Assembly (NCBI RefSeq): GCF_005925345.1
Contig: NZ_SSHJ01000005.1
Location: forward strand, 124,001 to 188,000
Direction: 5' to 3'
Length of the DNA stretch: 64,000 nt
Origin: Pedobacter ureilyticus
Lineage (GTDB): Bacteria > Bacteroidota > Bacteroidia > Sphingobacteriales > Sphingobacteriaceae
Positions 8,554 through 16,701 of this stretch are shown in pieces (positions within the stretch are counted from its first letter, which is position 1; each line of letters begins with the position of its first letter). Below the pieces are notes generated by a model that saw only the letters and a list, made by a program, of their open reading frames with translations, ran no database searches and was not told the origin of the DNA. Made by a program: the position numbers and the translations under genes.

Positions 8554-9792
8554 TTATTTGCCCACCAAGGCTTCTTTATAAATATTTTCAATTGCATTTA
8601 ATTGATGGCGTTGGTCGGCATAAGCTACTGCATAGTTGCGAGCAGCTTTTGCCATGGTTAGCCTTAAATTTTCGTTGTCAATTAATGTTTTTATTTTGCT
8701 GGCAATGGCAGTTGCTTCTTGTGAAGGTACAATAAAACCAGTTTCTCCATCAATTATTCCTTCTGGTATGCCGCCCACATTGGTAGCGATTACGGGTAAG
8801 CTCATTGCTTGGGCCTCTTGAATTACTACACCTTGGGTTTCGACCCTGCCGCCAGTGGTTACCACGCCGGGTAAGAGAAAAACAGCTGCATTAGCATAGC
8901 TAGATTTGACACGTTCTCTGTCAAGTGCACCCCACAAATGAACGTTTTTGCTTAGCTCATAGTCGGCAATTTGTTTTTTTAGGGCTTGCATTTGCTCGCC
9001 CTGGCCAATAATGTGGTAATGTAAATGGTTAATACCTTGCATCACCAGCATTTTTACAGCTTCGATGCCATATTTTATTCCTTTTACTTCGGTTAAACGT
9101 GCCACGGTAAGCACATTGAAATGTGTTTTTTGCTCATTTGCCTTTTTCTCTGCTACAGTAAAGTAGTTTATATCCACCCCGTTTTTTACCATTTTTATTT
9201 TATCGGGGCTGCACCCGCTGGCCACAAGTCTGCTGGTTAGGTACGCAGAGTTGCTGATGACCAAATTGACATCTTTGAAGAATGTATGATAGAAATTGGG
9301 CCTCTGTCTGTAATAGGGTTCATCTATGTCAGAACCGTGAAAACTACAAATGATAGGCGTGTGCCGTGGAATAATACCAATCCTTTTTAGGAAGATAAGA
9401 CGATTACCTACGTGGCCAAAATGTGCATGTATCACATCAGCTTCTCGATAAAGAGCAACGTTTTTAAATGCGGCAAAGTAAGTGCGTTTTTGCTTAAGGC
9501 CTGACATAGCTAATAGCTTAGCAAATGCTCTTGGATAGCGAAAGCATGCCCAAAATGCATCCATAAGTTGCAGCCAAATGGAATAGGTTTTACTAATTTG
9601 GCTGGGTCTTTCGTTGTGGGTAAGTGTAGCTAAATGGTAAGTTTCGAATTGCTGATGGATGACCTGCTTGGGCGCCTCGAACATGGAGATGACCTTCACA
9701 TTGATTTTTTTGCTTATTAAACCAATTACATGATCCAAAATAAAAGTTTCGGAGGTTTGTGGGAAATATGTAGTGACTACCAATACTTTCAC
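8554..9792 (-). CDS. GT4 glycosyltransferase (WcaL/AmsK-like)
   Basis: A 412-residue GT-B enzyme. The start MKVLVVTTYFPQTSETFILDH is typical of the WcaL/AmsK exopolysaccharide subgroup, HAHFGHVGNRL is the conserved N-domain loop, TVARLTEVKGIKYGIEA opens the C-terminal donor domain, and VVIQEAQAMSLPVIATNVGGIPE holds the second Glu of the EX7E motif. It uses a nucleotide sugar to extend the lipid-linked repeat unit at the cytoplasmic face. The stop of the upstream GT2 and this ATG share one base (TAATG), which indicates tight coupling in the operon. The linkage made is not predictable here. Confidence 0.9.
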   Translation of the reverse strand: MKVLVVTTYFPQTSETFILDHVIGLISKKINVKVISMFEAPKQVIHQQFETYHLATLTHNERPSQISKTYSIWLQLMDAFWACFRYPRAFAKLLAMSGLKQKRTYFAAFKNVALYREADVIHAHFGHVGNRLIFLKRIGIIPRHTPIICSFHGSDIDEPYYRQRPNFYHTFFKDVNLVISNSAYLTSRLVASGCSPDKIKMVKNGVDINYFTVAEKKANEQKTHFNVLTVARLTEVKGIKYGIEAVKMLVMQGINHLHYHIIGQGEQMQALKKQIADYELSKNVHLWGALDRERVKSSYANAAVFLLPGVVTTGGRVETQGVVIQEAQAMSLPVIATNVGGIPEGIIDGETGFIVPSQEATAIASKIKTLIDNENLRLTMAKAARNYAVAYADQRHQLNAIENIYKEALVGK

Positions 9793-10535
9793 TAATTTAT
9801 GTTTAACAGCGCTTTGATTTTGTTAAACCTGTATTGCCATCTCAGTTGGCGCTGCTTAGCATGCCATTGCCCCATCAAATGTGGTAAGTTATCTTTTAAA
9901 GCAATTGCTCGTTGCTTTTGGTTAAGCTCAAAATTGCTAGAAATGCCCCCAGGGTCAAAGTAAGCTAAAATGATATCAGGGATATAAGTAAAGCTTTTGT
10001 TTTGCTGGAAGCTCCTAAGCAGCAATAACCAATCTGCAATTAAGTTGTAGCGACAATCATATAGGCCTAATTGCTGAAATATTTTTTTTGAAATTACGGT
10101 AGTTTGATGGCAGAGCGAAGTGGAGAGGAAAAAATCTACCGTTAATTTTTCTGGATATCTTTTAAGGCGAGGCGGATGGGTGTTGAGCATCACATCTGTA
10201 TAGTAGATATCTCCAGAATGGTTTAAATGTTGGCTCAATATACTGATGCTATTAGCATGGTAAAGGCAATCACCACTGTTGAGCAATAAAATGAAATCTC
10301 CCTTAGCTAATTTAATGCCTTTGTTCATTGCTTGGTAAATGCCTTCGTCTTTTTCGGAAACCCAATAGCTAAACTGGTGTTGGGCATTTTCGATTACTTC
10401 TTTGCTGCCGTCTGTTGATCCACCATCTATGATGATATATTCGAAACATGCAGCTTGTTGGTTCAGCACACTTTCGATTGTTTTTTGTAAACCTGCTTTG
10501 TTGTTTAAATTAACGGTAATGATAGACAGTAGCAT
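9792..10535 (-). CDS. GT2 glycosyltransferase (WcaE-like)
   Basis: A 247-residue GT-A fold enzyme. SIITVNLNNKAGLQKTIESV opens the domain, IIIDGGSTDGS (residues 34-44) is the UDP-sugar-binding block, EKDEGIYQAMNKGIKLAKGD is characteristic of the WcaE/PGL-type subgroup, and LLNSGDC stands at the metal-binding DxD place. It adds one sugar to the growing polysaccharide. It overlaps both neighbours by a single base (TAATG junctions). The GT2 at 20443-21186 has the same domain signature and is probably a paralogue. Confidence 0.9.
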   Translation of the reverse strand: MLLSIITVNLNNKAGLQKTIESVLNQQAACFEYIIIDGGSTDGSKEVIENAQHQFSYWVSEKDEGIYQAMNKGIKLAKGDFILLLNSGDCLYHANSISILSQHLNHSGDIYYTDVMLNTHPPRLKRYPEKLTVDFFLSTSLCHQTTVISKKIFQQLGLYDCRYNLIADWLLLLRSFQQNKSFTYIPDIILAYFDPGGISSNFELNQKQRAIALKDNLPHLMGQWHAKQRQLRWQYRFNKIKALLNIN

Positions 10536-11362
10536 TATTTAAAAAAGCGGAACAATTTGTATAATGGCGACTTGCGAAAGAGTTGATCTGCCTTTATCCA
10601 GTGTTTTAAACTGGCGGCTCTCACAAAGGTTTTTGCAAAATCTTGTTCTAAATTTATACCCTTATCTTGCGCCCTGAGTATTTTAACTACCCAGAACCAA
10701 TAATAAGCCAAGTTGGTTTGAGCTTTGGTAGCCAAGCCATTAGCGTGCATTCTGTAGTGGTAGAGTTTAAGCGGCAAGTGTAAACACTCGCCTACATCAT
10801 ACAGCTTAAGATACAAGTCTTGATCAATTGCCCTCTTTAGGTAAGTATTTAATCCTTTTGTTTTTTGATAACTACTTTTCTTAAAGGAAGCAAACGGCCC
10901 TATTTTTCCTTCGTCATTGAAGAAATGAGCTTGGCTATTCACAACCTGGGCTGATTGGTAAGCGCCGATGGTTCTTAAATTTTCGTCGCACTCGTAATAG
11001 TCGCTATACAGCAATGAAGCTTCTGGGTGCTGCTGGTGCATGCTTACCATTGCAGCGACTGCGTTTGGCGTAATGGTATCATCTGGATCTACAAAACCGC
11101 AAATTTCTCCGGTGGCCTCATCAATGCATCTTTTTTTGGTGTAGCCCACGCCTTGGTTCTCGCTGTTTTTAATTAGTTTGATAGGGTGGTGCTGGTTAAG
11201 GTAAGGCGCTATGATGGCCAATGACTGGTCGGTAGAGGCATCGTCAATGATGACAATTTCTAGGTGCAAATAATCTTGATTTAATACACTATCTAGGCAG
11301 GCAGCAATGTACTTTCCATTGTTAAAGTTGGCAATTAAAACACTGAAAAGAGGCTTTTGCAT
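10535..11362 (-). CDS. GT2 glycosyltransferase
   Basis: A 275-residue family 2 glycosyltransferase. FSVLIANFNNGKYIAACLDS leads the fold, IIDDASTD (38-45) is the nucleotide-binding block, and GFVDPDDTITP gives the DxD-like metal site. The C-terminal 60 residues (YYWFWVVKILRAQDKG onward) are basic and aromatic, which could favour membrane association. It is the first of three glycosyltransferases read as a coupled run. A 97-nt gap made of reiterated GACGAACAACGAAAC-type words separates it from the Wzm-like permease upstream. Confidence 0.9.
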   Translation of the reverse strand: MQKPLFSVLIANFNNGKYIAACLDSVLNQDYLHLEIVIIDDASTDQSLAIIAPYLNQHHPIKLIKNSENQGVGYTKKRCIDEATGEICGFVDPDDTITPNAVAAMVSMHQQHPEASLLYSDYYECDENLRTIGAYQSAQVVNSQAHFFNDEGKIGPFASFKKSSYQKTKGLNTYLKRAIDQDLYLKLYDVGECLHLPLKLYHYRMHANGLATKAQTNLAYYWFWVVKILRAQDKGINLEQDFAKTFVRAASLKHWIKADQLFRKSPLYKLFRFFK

Positions 11363-11459
11363 TTGTTTTGTGGGCGGCTGCGTTATTGGTTGAAGTGTTT
11401 GCTTGTCGTTGTTTGTTTCTCGATGTGCGATGGACGAACAACGAAACTCGGTGGACGAC

Positions 11460-12311
11460 TTAAACCGTATCTACAAAATTTTTCTCTACTTTATTAAACA
11501 CCACGATGCCTAGCAACAATAAGGCTAAGGTTACGGCTGTAGTATAGCCTATAGCGCCCCAACTAAAGGTGCCATTACCTAAAAAGCCATATCTAAAGGT
11601 TTCTATGAGGGGCGTCATAGGGTTGTACTCGATAATCCAGGCGTAGGTGGGGTAGTTTTCTAATGCCGTACTTAGTGGATAAATTACCGTGGTGGCATAC
11701 ATTAACAATTGCACCCCAAAGGTGACTAAAAAAGCCAAATCGCGGTATTTGGTGGTCATGGCAGAAATGAGCATGCCGGTGCCCAAACCTAGCAGCGCCA
11801 TCAATAGCACCACCAATGGAAACAAGCTGATAGCCCAAGTGATGTTAAAGTGAGCATCAGTAAAGTAGTAATAGGCCATCACCATTAAAAATAGTAGAAA
11901 TTGCACGCCAAAACGCACCAAATTACTTACTACAATGCTCAAAGGCATAATTAACCTCGGGAAATACACTTTGCCGAAAATGTTGGCGTTGTCTTTAAAT
12001 ACGGTAGAGGTTTTGGTAAGGCAGTCGGCAAAGTAATTCCAAGCGGTAATACCAGCCATGTAGAAAAGAGGCTGCGGTAAGCCATCGGTGCTAATGCCGG
12101 CCAAATTGCCAAACACAAAAGTAAAGATCAGCGTTGTTAGCAAGGGTTGTATAAAAAACCAAAGGGGTCCTAAAATGGTCTGTTTGTAAAAGGAAACAAA
12201 ATCTCTCCTCACTAATAGCCAAAGCAGATCTCTATAGGCCCAAGTATCTTTAAGCTTTAAGTCTAGCAAAGAGTTTTGCGGTTCTATGCTCCAGTCGTAT
12301 TGTTGATTCAT
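11460..12311 (-). CDS. wzm: Wzm-like polysaccharide ABC transporter permease
   Basis: A 283-residue ABC-2 type membrane protein with about six hydrophobic helices. YRDLLWLLVRRDFVSFYKQT followed by LGPLWFFIQPLLTTLIFTFVF is the conserved N-terminal part of the Wzm/TagG/KpsM-type exporters, and YNPMTPLIETFRYGFLG is their conserved periplasmic loop near the C-terminus. It forms the inner-membrane channel through which the Wzt ATPase drives undecaprenyl-linked polysaccharide. It is the only such permease in the window although two Wzt ATPases are present. The start is preceded by about 185 nt of simple-repeat DNA. Confidence 0.93.
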   Translation of the reverse strand: MNQQYDWSIEPQNSLLDLKLKDTWAYRDLLWLLVRRDFVSFYKQTILGPLWFFIQPLLTTLIFTFVFGNLAGISTDGLPQPLFYMAGITAWNYFADCLTKTSTVFKDNANIFGKVYFPRLIMPLSIVVSNLVRFGVQFLLFLMVMAYYYFTDAHFNITWAISLFPLVVLLMALLGLGTGMLISAMTTKYRDLAFLVTFGVQLLMYATTVIYPLSTALENYPTYAWIIEYNPMTPLIETFRYGFLGNGTFSWGAIGYTTAVTLALLLLGIVVFNKVEKNFVDTV

Positions 12312-12440
12312 GTTTTGCTGGGGATTCGGTAATTTGGTGTATGCGTTGATTCGTTAATTTGTTTGTTGGATGTATTGATTTGTTTATTTGATTAATTCGG
12401 TAATTTGACTAACCGGCTAACTGGTTGATTTGCGAAGGTT
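12312..12440. repeat. Reiterated ATTCGGTAATTTG words, left flank of four-helix-bundle gene
   Basis: The stretch is built from variants of GATTCGGTAATTTG, GATTCGTTAATTTG and GATTTGTTTATTTG. The opposite flank (12867-12930) contains the same words in reverse complement (CAAATAACCGAATC), so the gene between is enclosed by inverted simple repeats. Confidence 0.6.
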
Positions 12441-12496
12441 GTCAATCTTCAAATCAACCAAATTCTCTATCTGTTAAATCTTCAAATTAATCACAT

Positions 12497-12866
12497 TTAT
12501 TTTTGCGCAAGTTGAGCTTTGTGGTAAGCATTCAGCTTGTTCGTAAGTTTTGCTAGTTTCTCTTTCAGTGCCATTAATGTTTCAGAGCTGATATAGCCCA
12601 GATCACATGCGATGATCAATTGGTTGATTAACTTCCATAGTACTCGAAAAAGCAATCATGGTAAAATGGGCTTTGTCTTTTGTGGTTAACCTAGACGAGA
12701 CTTCGGCAATATTGGAGCTGATAGAAACCGCTGCTCTTCTGATTTGACTCGTTAAACCATACTGTTCGTCTTTTGGGAATGATTTGGTAATCTCATAAAG
12801 TTCTTTCACAAATGACCTTGAAAGCTGCCAAACTTCTAATTTTTCAAAAGTGTAAGTGTAATTCAT
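12497..12866 (-). pseudogene. Four-helix-bundle (S23/ivp-type) protein, frameshifted
   Basis: The intact frame from 12866 gives MNYTYTFEKLEVWQLSRSFV, then SQIRRAAVSISSNIAE, the hallmark of the TIGR02436-type four-helix-bundle proteins related to 23S rRNA intervening-sequence proteins. It breaks near base 12640 and stops at 12603 after 87 residues. A +1 shift there restores the family's normal C-terminus: INQLIIACDLGYISSETLMA continuing to KAQLAQK and a stop at 12497-12499. The total of 370 nt is one base more than a whole number of codons, fitting a single-base insertion. Whether this is a real mutation or a sequence error cannot be told here. The gene interrupts the polysaccharide operon and has no evident role in it. 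The family's function is not established. Confidence 0.75.
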
Positions 12867-12930
12867 TCTTCAAATTAACGAATAACCGAATCTCCAAATA
12901 ACCGAATCAACCAAATCAACCAATTCCCCC
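12867..12930. repeat. Reiterated CAAATAACCGAATC words, right flank of four-helix-bundle gene
   Basis: Contains AATTAACGAATAACCGAATC, CCAAATAACCGAATCAACC and similar, the reverse complement of the words on the left flank (12312-12440). The end of the repeat reaches the C-terminal coding end of the GT4 gene (stop at 12916). Confidence 0.6.
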
Positions 12931-14064
12931 ATTAATCAATTCCCTAACCTTTGCTACATACCTATCAAAGCCAAAATGTTTTACCGTTAATTCTTGTTGT
13001 GCCTTTGGCTGATGCGCTTTGTTGTTCAATGCTTTTTGTATGGCTTTGATGATTTCTTCTTCGCTGCTGGGATTAACCAATTGACCCAATTGCCCATTCA
13101 AAAGGGCATCGGTACTGCCGTCGGCGTTTCCGCCAATAACTTGGCAACCATGGGCAGCAGCTTCAATAAATACAATGCCGAAACCCTCGCCTCTGCTGGG
13201 CATAATGAAACTATCAGCCAGTAAAAAATGAGCGCTCAATTCTTCTTCTGCAAGGTAGCCGATCAGTTTCACTTCCTCAATGAGGTCATTTTCTTTGACC
13301 AATTGTACTATTCTTTGTTTTTCTAACTCATCGGCTTTGCCGGCCAGTAGGTAGGTAAAAGATTGATTTGCTTTTTTGAGTTTACCCAATGCCGAGATCA
13401 CGGTATCGTAGCCTTTATATTTTTCTGAAGCAGATAGCCTATTTAGTGTAAATAAGATGGGGGTATTTTTATGCAGTTGGTACTTTTCTATCAGCCCTTG
13501 TGGCTTTTCAAAAATTGTTGGAAGCTCAAGAAAAGGGGAGAGGCAATTGTTAAGCACATGAATTTGCTGCGGTGCAATTTGGTGCTGTAAGATCATTTGA
13601 TTTCGGGTGTAACTGCTTACCGCCCAAGTTTGCACTTTTTGTTGTAAAAACTTGGTTTTCCAGCCCGATAGCTTTCCCCACACCTCTATACCATGTGCAA
13701 ATAGGATGATTTTTTGTTTTGGCTTAACGAGCGAAATGAGTTTGGCAATAGGCAATAGGTTGATGTGGGATAAAATTAAAACATCTGTTTGCAGTCCTTT
13801 TAAAAAACTGGTTACCGTGAACTTAATTTTAGCTCCTGCAAAGGGGAGGTACTGTTTCTGATCTATAAACCTGATGTCTGTATCTGCAATCTTATCGTAC
13901 ATCGAGTAACTTTGCCACGCTTGGGTGTTAAAAAGTTGGCTTAGGGCGTACATGAACTTTCTGCTTACTTTTTCTACACCGCCCGTTAAGCTAAAGGCGT
14001 ATAAGTTTAAAAACAGGATATGATTGGGTTTATTTGGCACGGTAATAAACTTGGTAAATAGCAA
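12916..14064 (-). CDS. GT4 glycosyltransferase
   Basis: A GT-B enzyme of up to 382 residues. NHILFLNLYAFSLTGGVEKVS is the N-terminal donor/acceptor loop, FTLNRLSASEKYKGYDTVISA opens the C-domain, and MPSRGEGFGIVFIEAAAHG carries the complete EX7E motif of family 4. The start is ambiguous: ATG at 14064 overlaps asnB by 35 nt, whereas GTG at 14040 (VPNKPNHI) overlaps it by only 11 nt. It likely adds a hexose or related sugar during repeat-unit assembly. The C-terminal coding end is adjacent to the simple repeats around the frameshifted four-helix-bundle gene. Confidence 0.9.
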   Translation of the reverse strand: MLFTKFITVPNKPNHILFLNLYAFSLTGGVEKVSRKFMYALSQLFNTQAWQSYSMYDKIADTDIRFIDQKQYLPFAGAKIKFTVTSFLKGLQTDVLILSHINLLPIAKLISLVKPKQKIILFAHGIEVWGKLSGWKTKFLQQKVQTWAVSSYTRNQMILQHQIAPQQIHVLNNCLSPFLELPTIFEKPQGLIEKYQLHKNTPILFTLNRLSASEKYKGYDTVISALGKLKKANQSFTYLLAGKADELEKQRIVQLVKENDLIEEVKLIGYLAEEELSAHFLLADSFIMPSRGEGFGIVFIEAAAHGCQVIGGNADGSTDALLNGQLGQLVNPSSEEEIIKAIQKALNNKAHQPKAQQELTVKHFGFDRYVAKVRELINGGIG

Positions 14065-15820
14065 AGAGCTTAGACCAATGCAACTTTTGTTGTTTAAACT
14101 GTTTCAATAACGCTAGGGCTTGCGGGTTACCTTGGTAATGCTGTGGGTTTAGCATAGGTTGGTATTGGGCAAACCAGTGCTGAAAAGGAAAGGTAAAGCC
14201 TTTTTTAGGGCGGTTCCAGATGGCTTCTGGCAATACTTTGCGATAAGCAGCTATCAATAATGATTTGGGCTGCTCGCTAAACCTACGCTGGGTTGGCAAT
14301 TGCAGTGCTGCGGCAACTACATCCTGGTCTAAAAAAGGTACGCGTACTTCTACACCATGGGCCATGCTCATGTAATCGGTATCTTTGAGCAGTTGGTTTT
14401 GCATATAGATATTGGTCTCGAACCACGAAATTCGATCTGCAGCATTTAGCTGCTGTACTTCGGTAGGTAGGGTGTATTGCTGCAATAGCTGTGCTACCTT
14501 TTTTTCGGGAATGCCCAAAAGTTTACCTACTACGTTAGGCGTATAAAACCCTCTTAGAAACAAATATTCGCCAATGGGATTTTCATAAGCTAAAAAGCTG
14601 ATGCGCTTGAGCTTATCGTTAGGTAAATACTTTGCTTGTTTCAGTAAAAAACGAGGAATTTTCTTAAGCCTTTTGATGAGCTGATGTCTTTTGAACGATG
14701 GATAGCCTCCAAAAAGTTCGTCGGCGCCGATGCCAGATAAAACGGCTTTTAGTCCGTTATCTTTAGCCACCTTGTTTACAAACCAAGAATTGATGCCATC
14801 GTTAGAGGGCTGGTCCATATCGGCAAAGATTTGATCAATGTGTTGCTCAAAGTCTTTGGCGCTAACCGTATGGCTAACATGTTTGCTTTGTATCTGTTGG
14901 GCAATAAGCTCTTGGTACTGCTGCTCAGAAAATTCGGGCTCGTTAAAGTTGATGCTTACCGTGTTGATGGTTTGGGCATGTTGCTCGTTGGCAATGATGC
15001 TGAGCAGGCTACTGTCTATGCCGCCGCTAAGAAATACGCCGATAGGAGCATCTGAAATGAGGTGCCTTTTTACCGCCCGGTCTAGGTTCGCTTTCATCGC
15101 TGTTTCTGCGGTATGCTGATCGGTCTTTACTACTGCAGGATAATTGTTGGTAAACTTTTTAATCTTATTTTTCTTGCTTACATGATCGTAAGTAAGAAAA
15201 TGGCCTTTAGGTAAATGGTAAACTCCTTCTAAAGTGGTGTAAGGTTCTGGTATGAAGCCAAAAGAAAGGAAGTAGATAGGCCAATCTGTATTTTCTTTCC
15301 AATGCGTATTAAATGCTGTAAAAGCCTTGATTTCTGAAGCAAAATAGAGGTTGTTCGCATCACTATGGTAATATAAGGGTTTAATCCCCACGCCATCTCT
15401 TACCAAAAAGGTTTGTTTGGTATATTGGTCTAGTAGAGCAAAGGCAAACATGCCTTTTAGTGCTTTGAAAAAGTCGGTGCCATAGGCTTGGTAGCCTGCT
15501 AAGATCACTTCGGTATCGGTTTGGTTTTGAAAAGTAAAACCTTTGGCAATCAAATCTTCTTTAAGTTCGAGATAGTTGTAGATCTCTCCGTTAAAGGTAA
15601 TCCATAACTGTTCGTTATAACACATGGGTTGTTTGCCATTTTCGGTTAAATCGATAAGCGACAGTCGGCGGTGTCCAAAAACTAGTTGAAGCGCTGGCAG
15701 GCTGTGAAAGCCAAATCCATCTGGGCCACCTTTATGCATAGCATTACACATGCGATTTACGCCATCTTCCATTGCTGAAAGTGTTAAGGTGTCGCTAATT
15801 ATGCCTGCTATTCTGCACAT
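14030..15820 (-). CDS. asnB: Glutamine-hydrolysing asparagine synthase-like amidotransferase
   Basis: I place the start at the ATG at 15820 (MCRIAGI), because class II amidotransferases need Cys2 as nucleophile after Met removal; a longer upstream reading frame to 15991 would bury it. The 596-residue product has an N-terminal glutaminase domain (GGPDGFG, FGHRRLSLIDL) and a C-terminal synthetase domain with the ATP PP-loop FLSGGIDSSLLS. AsnB-like enzymes in polysaccharide clusters often amidate uronic or other acidic sugars rather than aspartate, so either role is possible. It is the first gene after the 371-nt spacer that follows the antiterminator gene, and overlaps the next GT4. Confidence 0.9.
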   Translation of the reverse strand: MCRIAGIISDTLTLSAMEDGVNRMCNAMHKGGPDGFGFHSLPALQLVFGHRRLSLIDLTENGKQPMCYNEQLWITFNGEIYNYLELKEDLIAKGFTFQNQTDTEVILAGYQAYGTDFFKALKGMFAFALLDQYTKQTFLVRDGVGIKPLYYHSDANNLYFASEIKAFTAFNTHWKENTDWPIYFLSFGFIPEPYTTLEGVYHLPKGHFLTYDHVSKKNKIKKFTNNYPAVVKTDQHTAETAMKANLDRAVKRHLISDAPIGVFLSGGIDSSLLSIIANEQHAQTINTVSINFNEPEFSEQQYQELIAQQIQSKHVSHTVSAKDFEQHIDQIFADMDQPSNDGINSWFVNKVAKDNGLKAVLSGIGADELFGGYPSFKRHQLIKRLKKIPRFLLKQAKYLPNDKLKRISFLAYENPIGEYLFLRGFYTPNVVGKLLGIPEKKVAQLLQQYTLPTEVQQLNAADRISWFETNIYMQNQLLKDTDYMSMAHGVEVRVPFLDQDVVAAALQLPTQRRFSEQPKSLLIAAYRKVLPEAIWNRPKKGFTFPFQHWFAQYQPMLNPQHYQGNPQALALLKQFKQQKLHWSKLFAIYQVYYRAK

Positions 15821-16191
15821 GGTTACTTTCTGTCGTTGATCGTTATTCGTTGCCCGTTTTTCGAGGTTGATTCGTTGATCTGGATATTTGTTCTTAGTTC
15901 TTCGATGGACTAAAGACGAAACTCGATGGACGAAGCTGCTCTTTGCTAATACAATTTTGAATAAGTAAATGAGCGAATGACTGAATGGCAAACTATAACT
16001 CGCAACCCGTAACTCATAACTCTTTTTTTTTTACTCCCTTAAACTCACAGCTTCGCCCTCTCAGTCCCATTTACGGTACCTACGGGTAAGTAATTTTAAA
16101 TGACTAAATTTCGAATGATTGGATGAGCACTTGTAAACGTTAATGCTGATATTTCATTTATTCATTTACTCATTTACTCATTCTCTTTTAC
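15821..16191 (-). other. 371-nt non-coding spacer between upxY-like gene and asnB
   Basis: No supported gene. Near 15840-15960 it holds reiterated words such as GATGGACTAAAGACGAAAC and CGATGGACGAAGC; near 16150-16196 it holds repeats of TTTACTCATT (CATTTACTCATTTACTCATT). As the leader immediately downstream of an UpxY-type antiterminator gene it is a candidate place for regulated elongation, but I see no recognised ops-like element. Confidence 0.5.
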
Positions 16192-16698
16192 TCATTTAAG
16201 TGGTTCTATATAAGCCATTGATGTTTTTATTTCAATAGCGTAGCCTAGGTTTTCTAGTTTTAAAACTAGGCTTTTTTTGTTCTTTATCGAAACCAGTTCG
16301 GCAATCATCCCTTTAAAAGGGCCGGCGTTTACAATTACTTTTTCGCCAGGCTGTACGTCATGCGTAATGAGTTCTAAATCTTCTCCAGAAGCCAAAAGCA
16401 GTTTCAGGTCTGCCATCTGCTTATCGGGCATTGGGGCAATTTTTCCAGAAAAATAAAGGAAACGGCTAACACCCGGGGTCATTAACACTTCGGTCTGCTC
16501 TTTACTCGAAATACGTACAAACAGGTACGATTTGAATAAAGGTTCTTCTACTATTTTTTTGCGGTCGCTCCACTGTTTTACTTCTTTTCGTAAGGGTAGG
16601 TAGGCTTCAATGCCTTTCTTTTGTAGTTCTTGATAAGCCTTTTTCTCTGCCCTTGAATTCGTATACACTGGATACCATCTGTACAAACTGTCGATCAT
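16192..16698 (-). CDS. UpxY-type NusG paralogue (transcription antiterminator)
   Basis: A 168-residue protein with the NusG N-terminal domain (WYPVYTNSRAEKKAYQELQK, then AYLPLRKEVKQWSDRKK and PLFKSYLFVRI) and a C-terminal KOW domain (GEKVIVNAGPFKGMIAELV). Specialised NusG paralogues of this kind (UpxY in Bacteroides, RfaH in Enterobacteria) bind elongating RNA polymerase and stop premature termination in long capsule operons. Three bases separate it from the Wzc-like gene upstream. Its position third in the operon, before a 371-nt spacer and a run of more than ten biosynthetic genes, fits a role in carrying polymerase through the locus. Confidence 0.9.
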   Translation of the reverse strand: MIDSLYRWYPVYTNSRAEKKAYQELQKKGIEAYLPLRKEVKQWSDRKKIVEEPLFKSYLFVRISSKEQTEVLMTPGVSRFLYFSGKIAPMPDKQMADLKLLLASGEDLELITHDVQPGEKVIVNAGPFKGMIAELVSIKNKKSLVLKLENLGYAIEIKTSMAYIEPLK

Positions 16699-16701
16699 TT
16701 T

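Noticed and set aside
8388..8735. Plus-strand frame over the end of the GT4 gene.
   Set aside because: It overlaps the well-supported GT4 reading frame on the other strand and repeat copy C, with no family features.
15821..15991. N-terminal extension of the asnB frame by 57 residues.
   Set aside because: The catalytic Cys must follow the start Met (MCRIAGI at 15820); the extension is made of the local repeat words.
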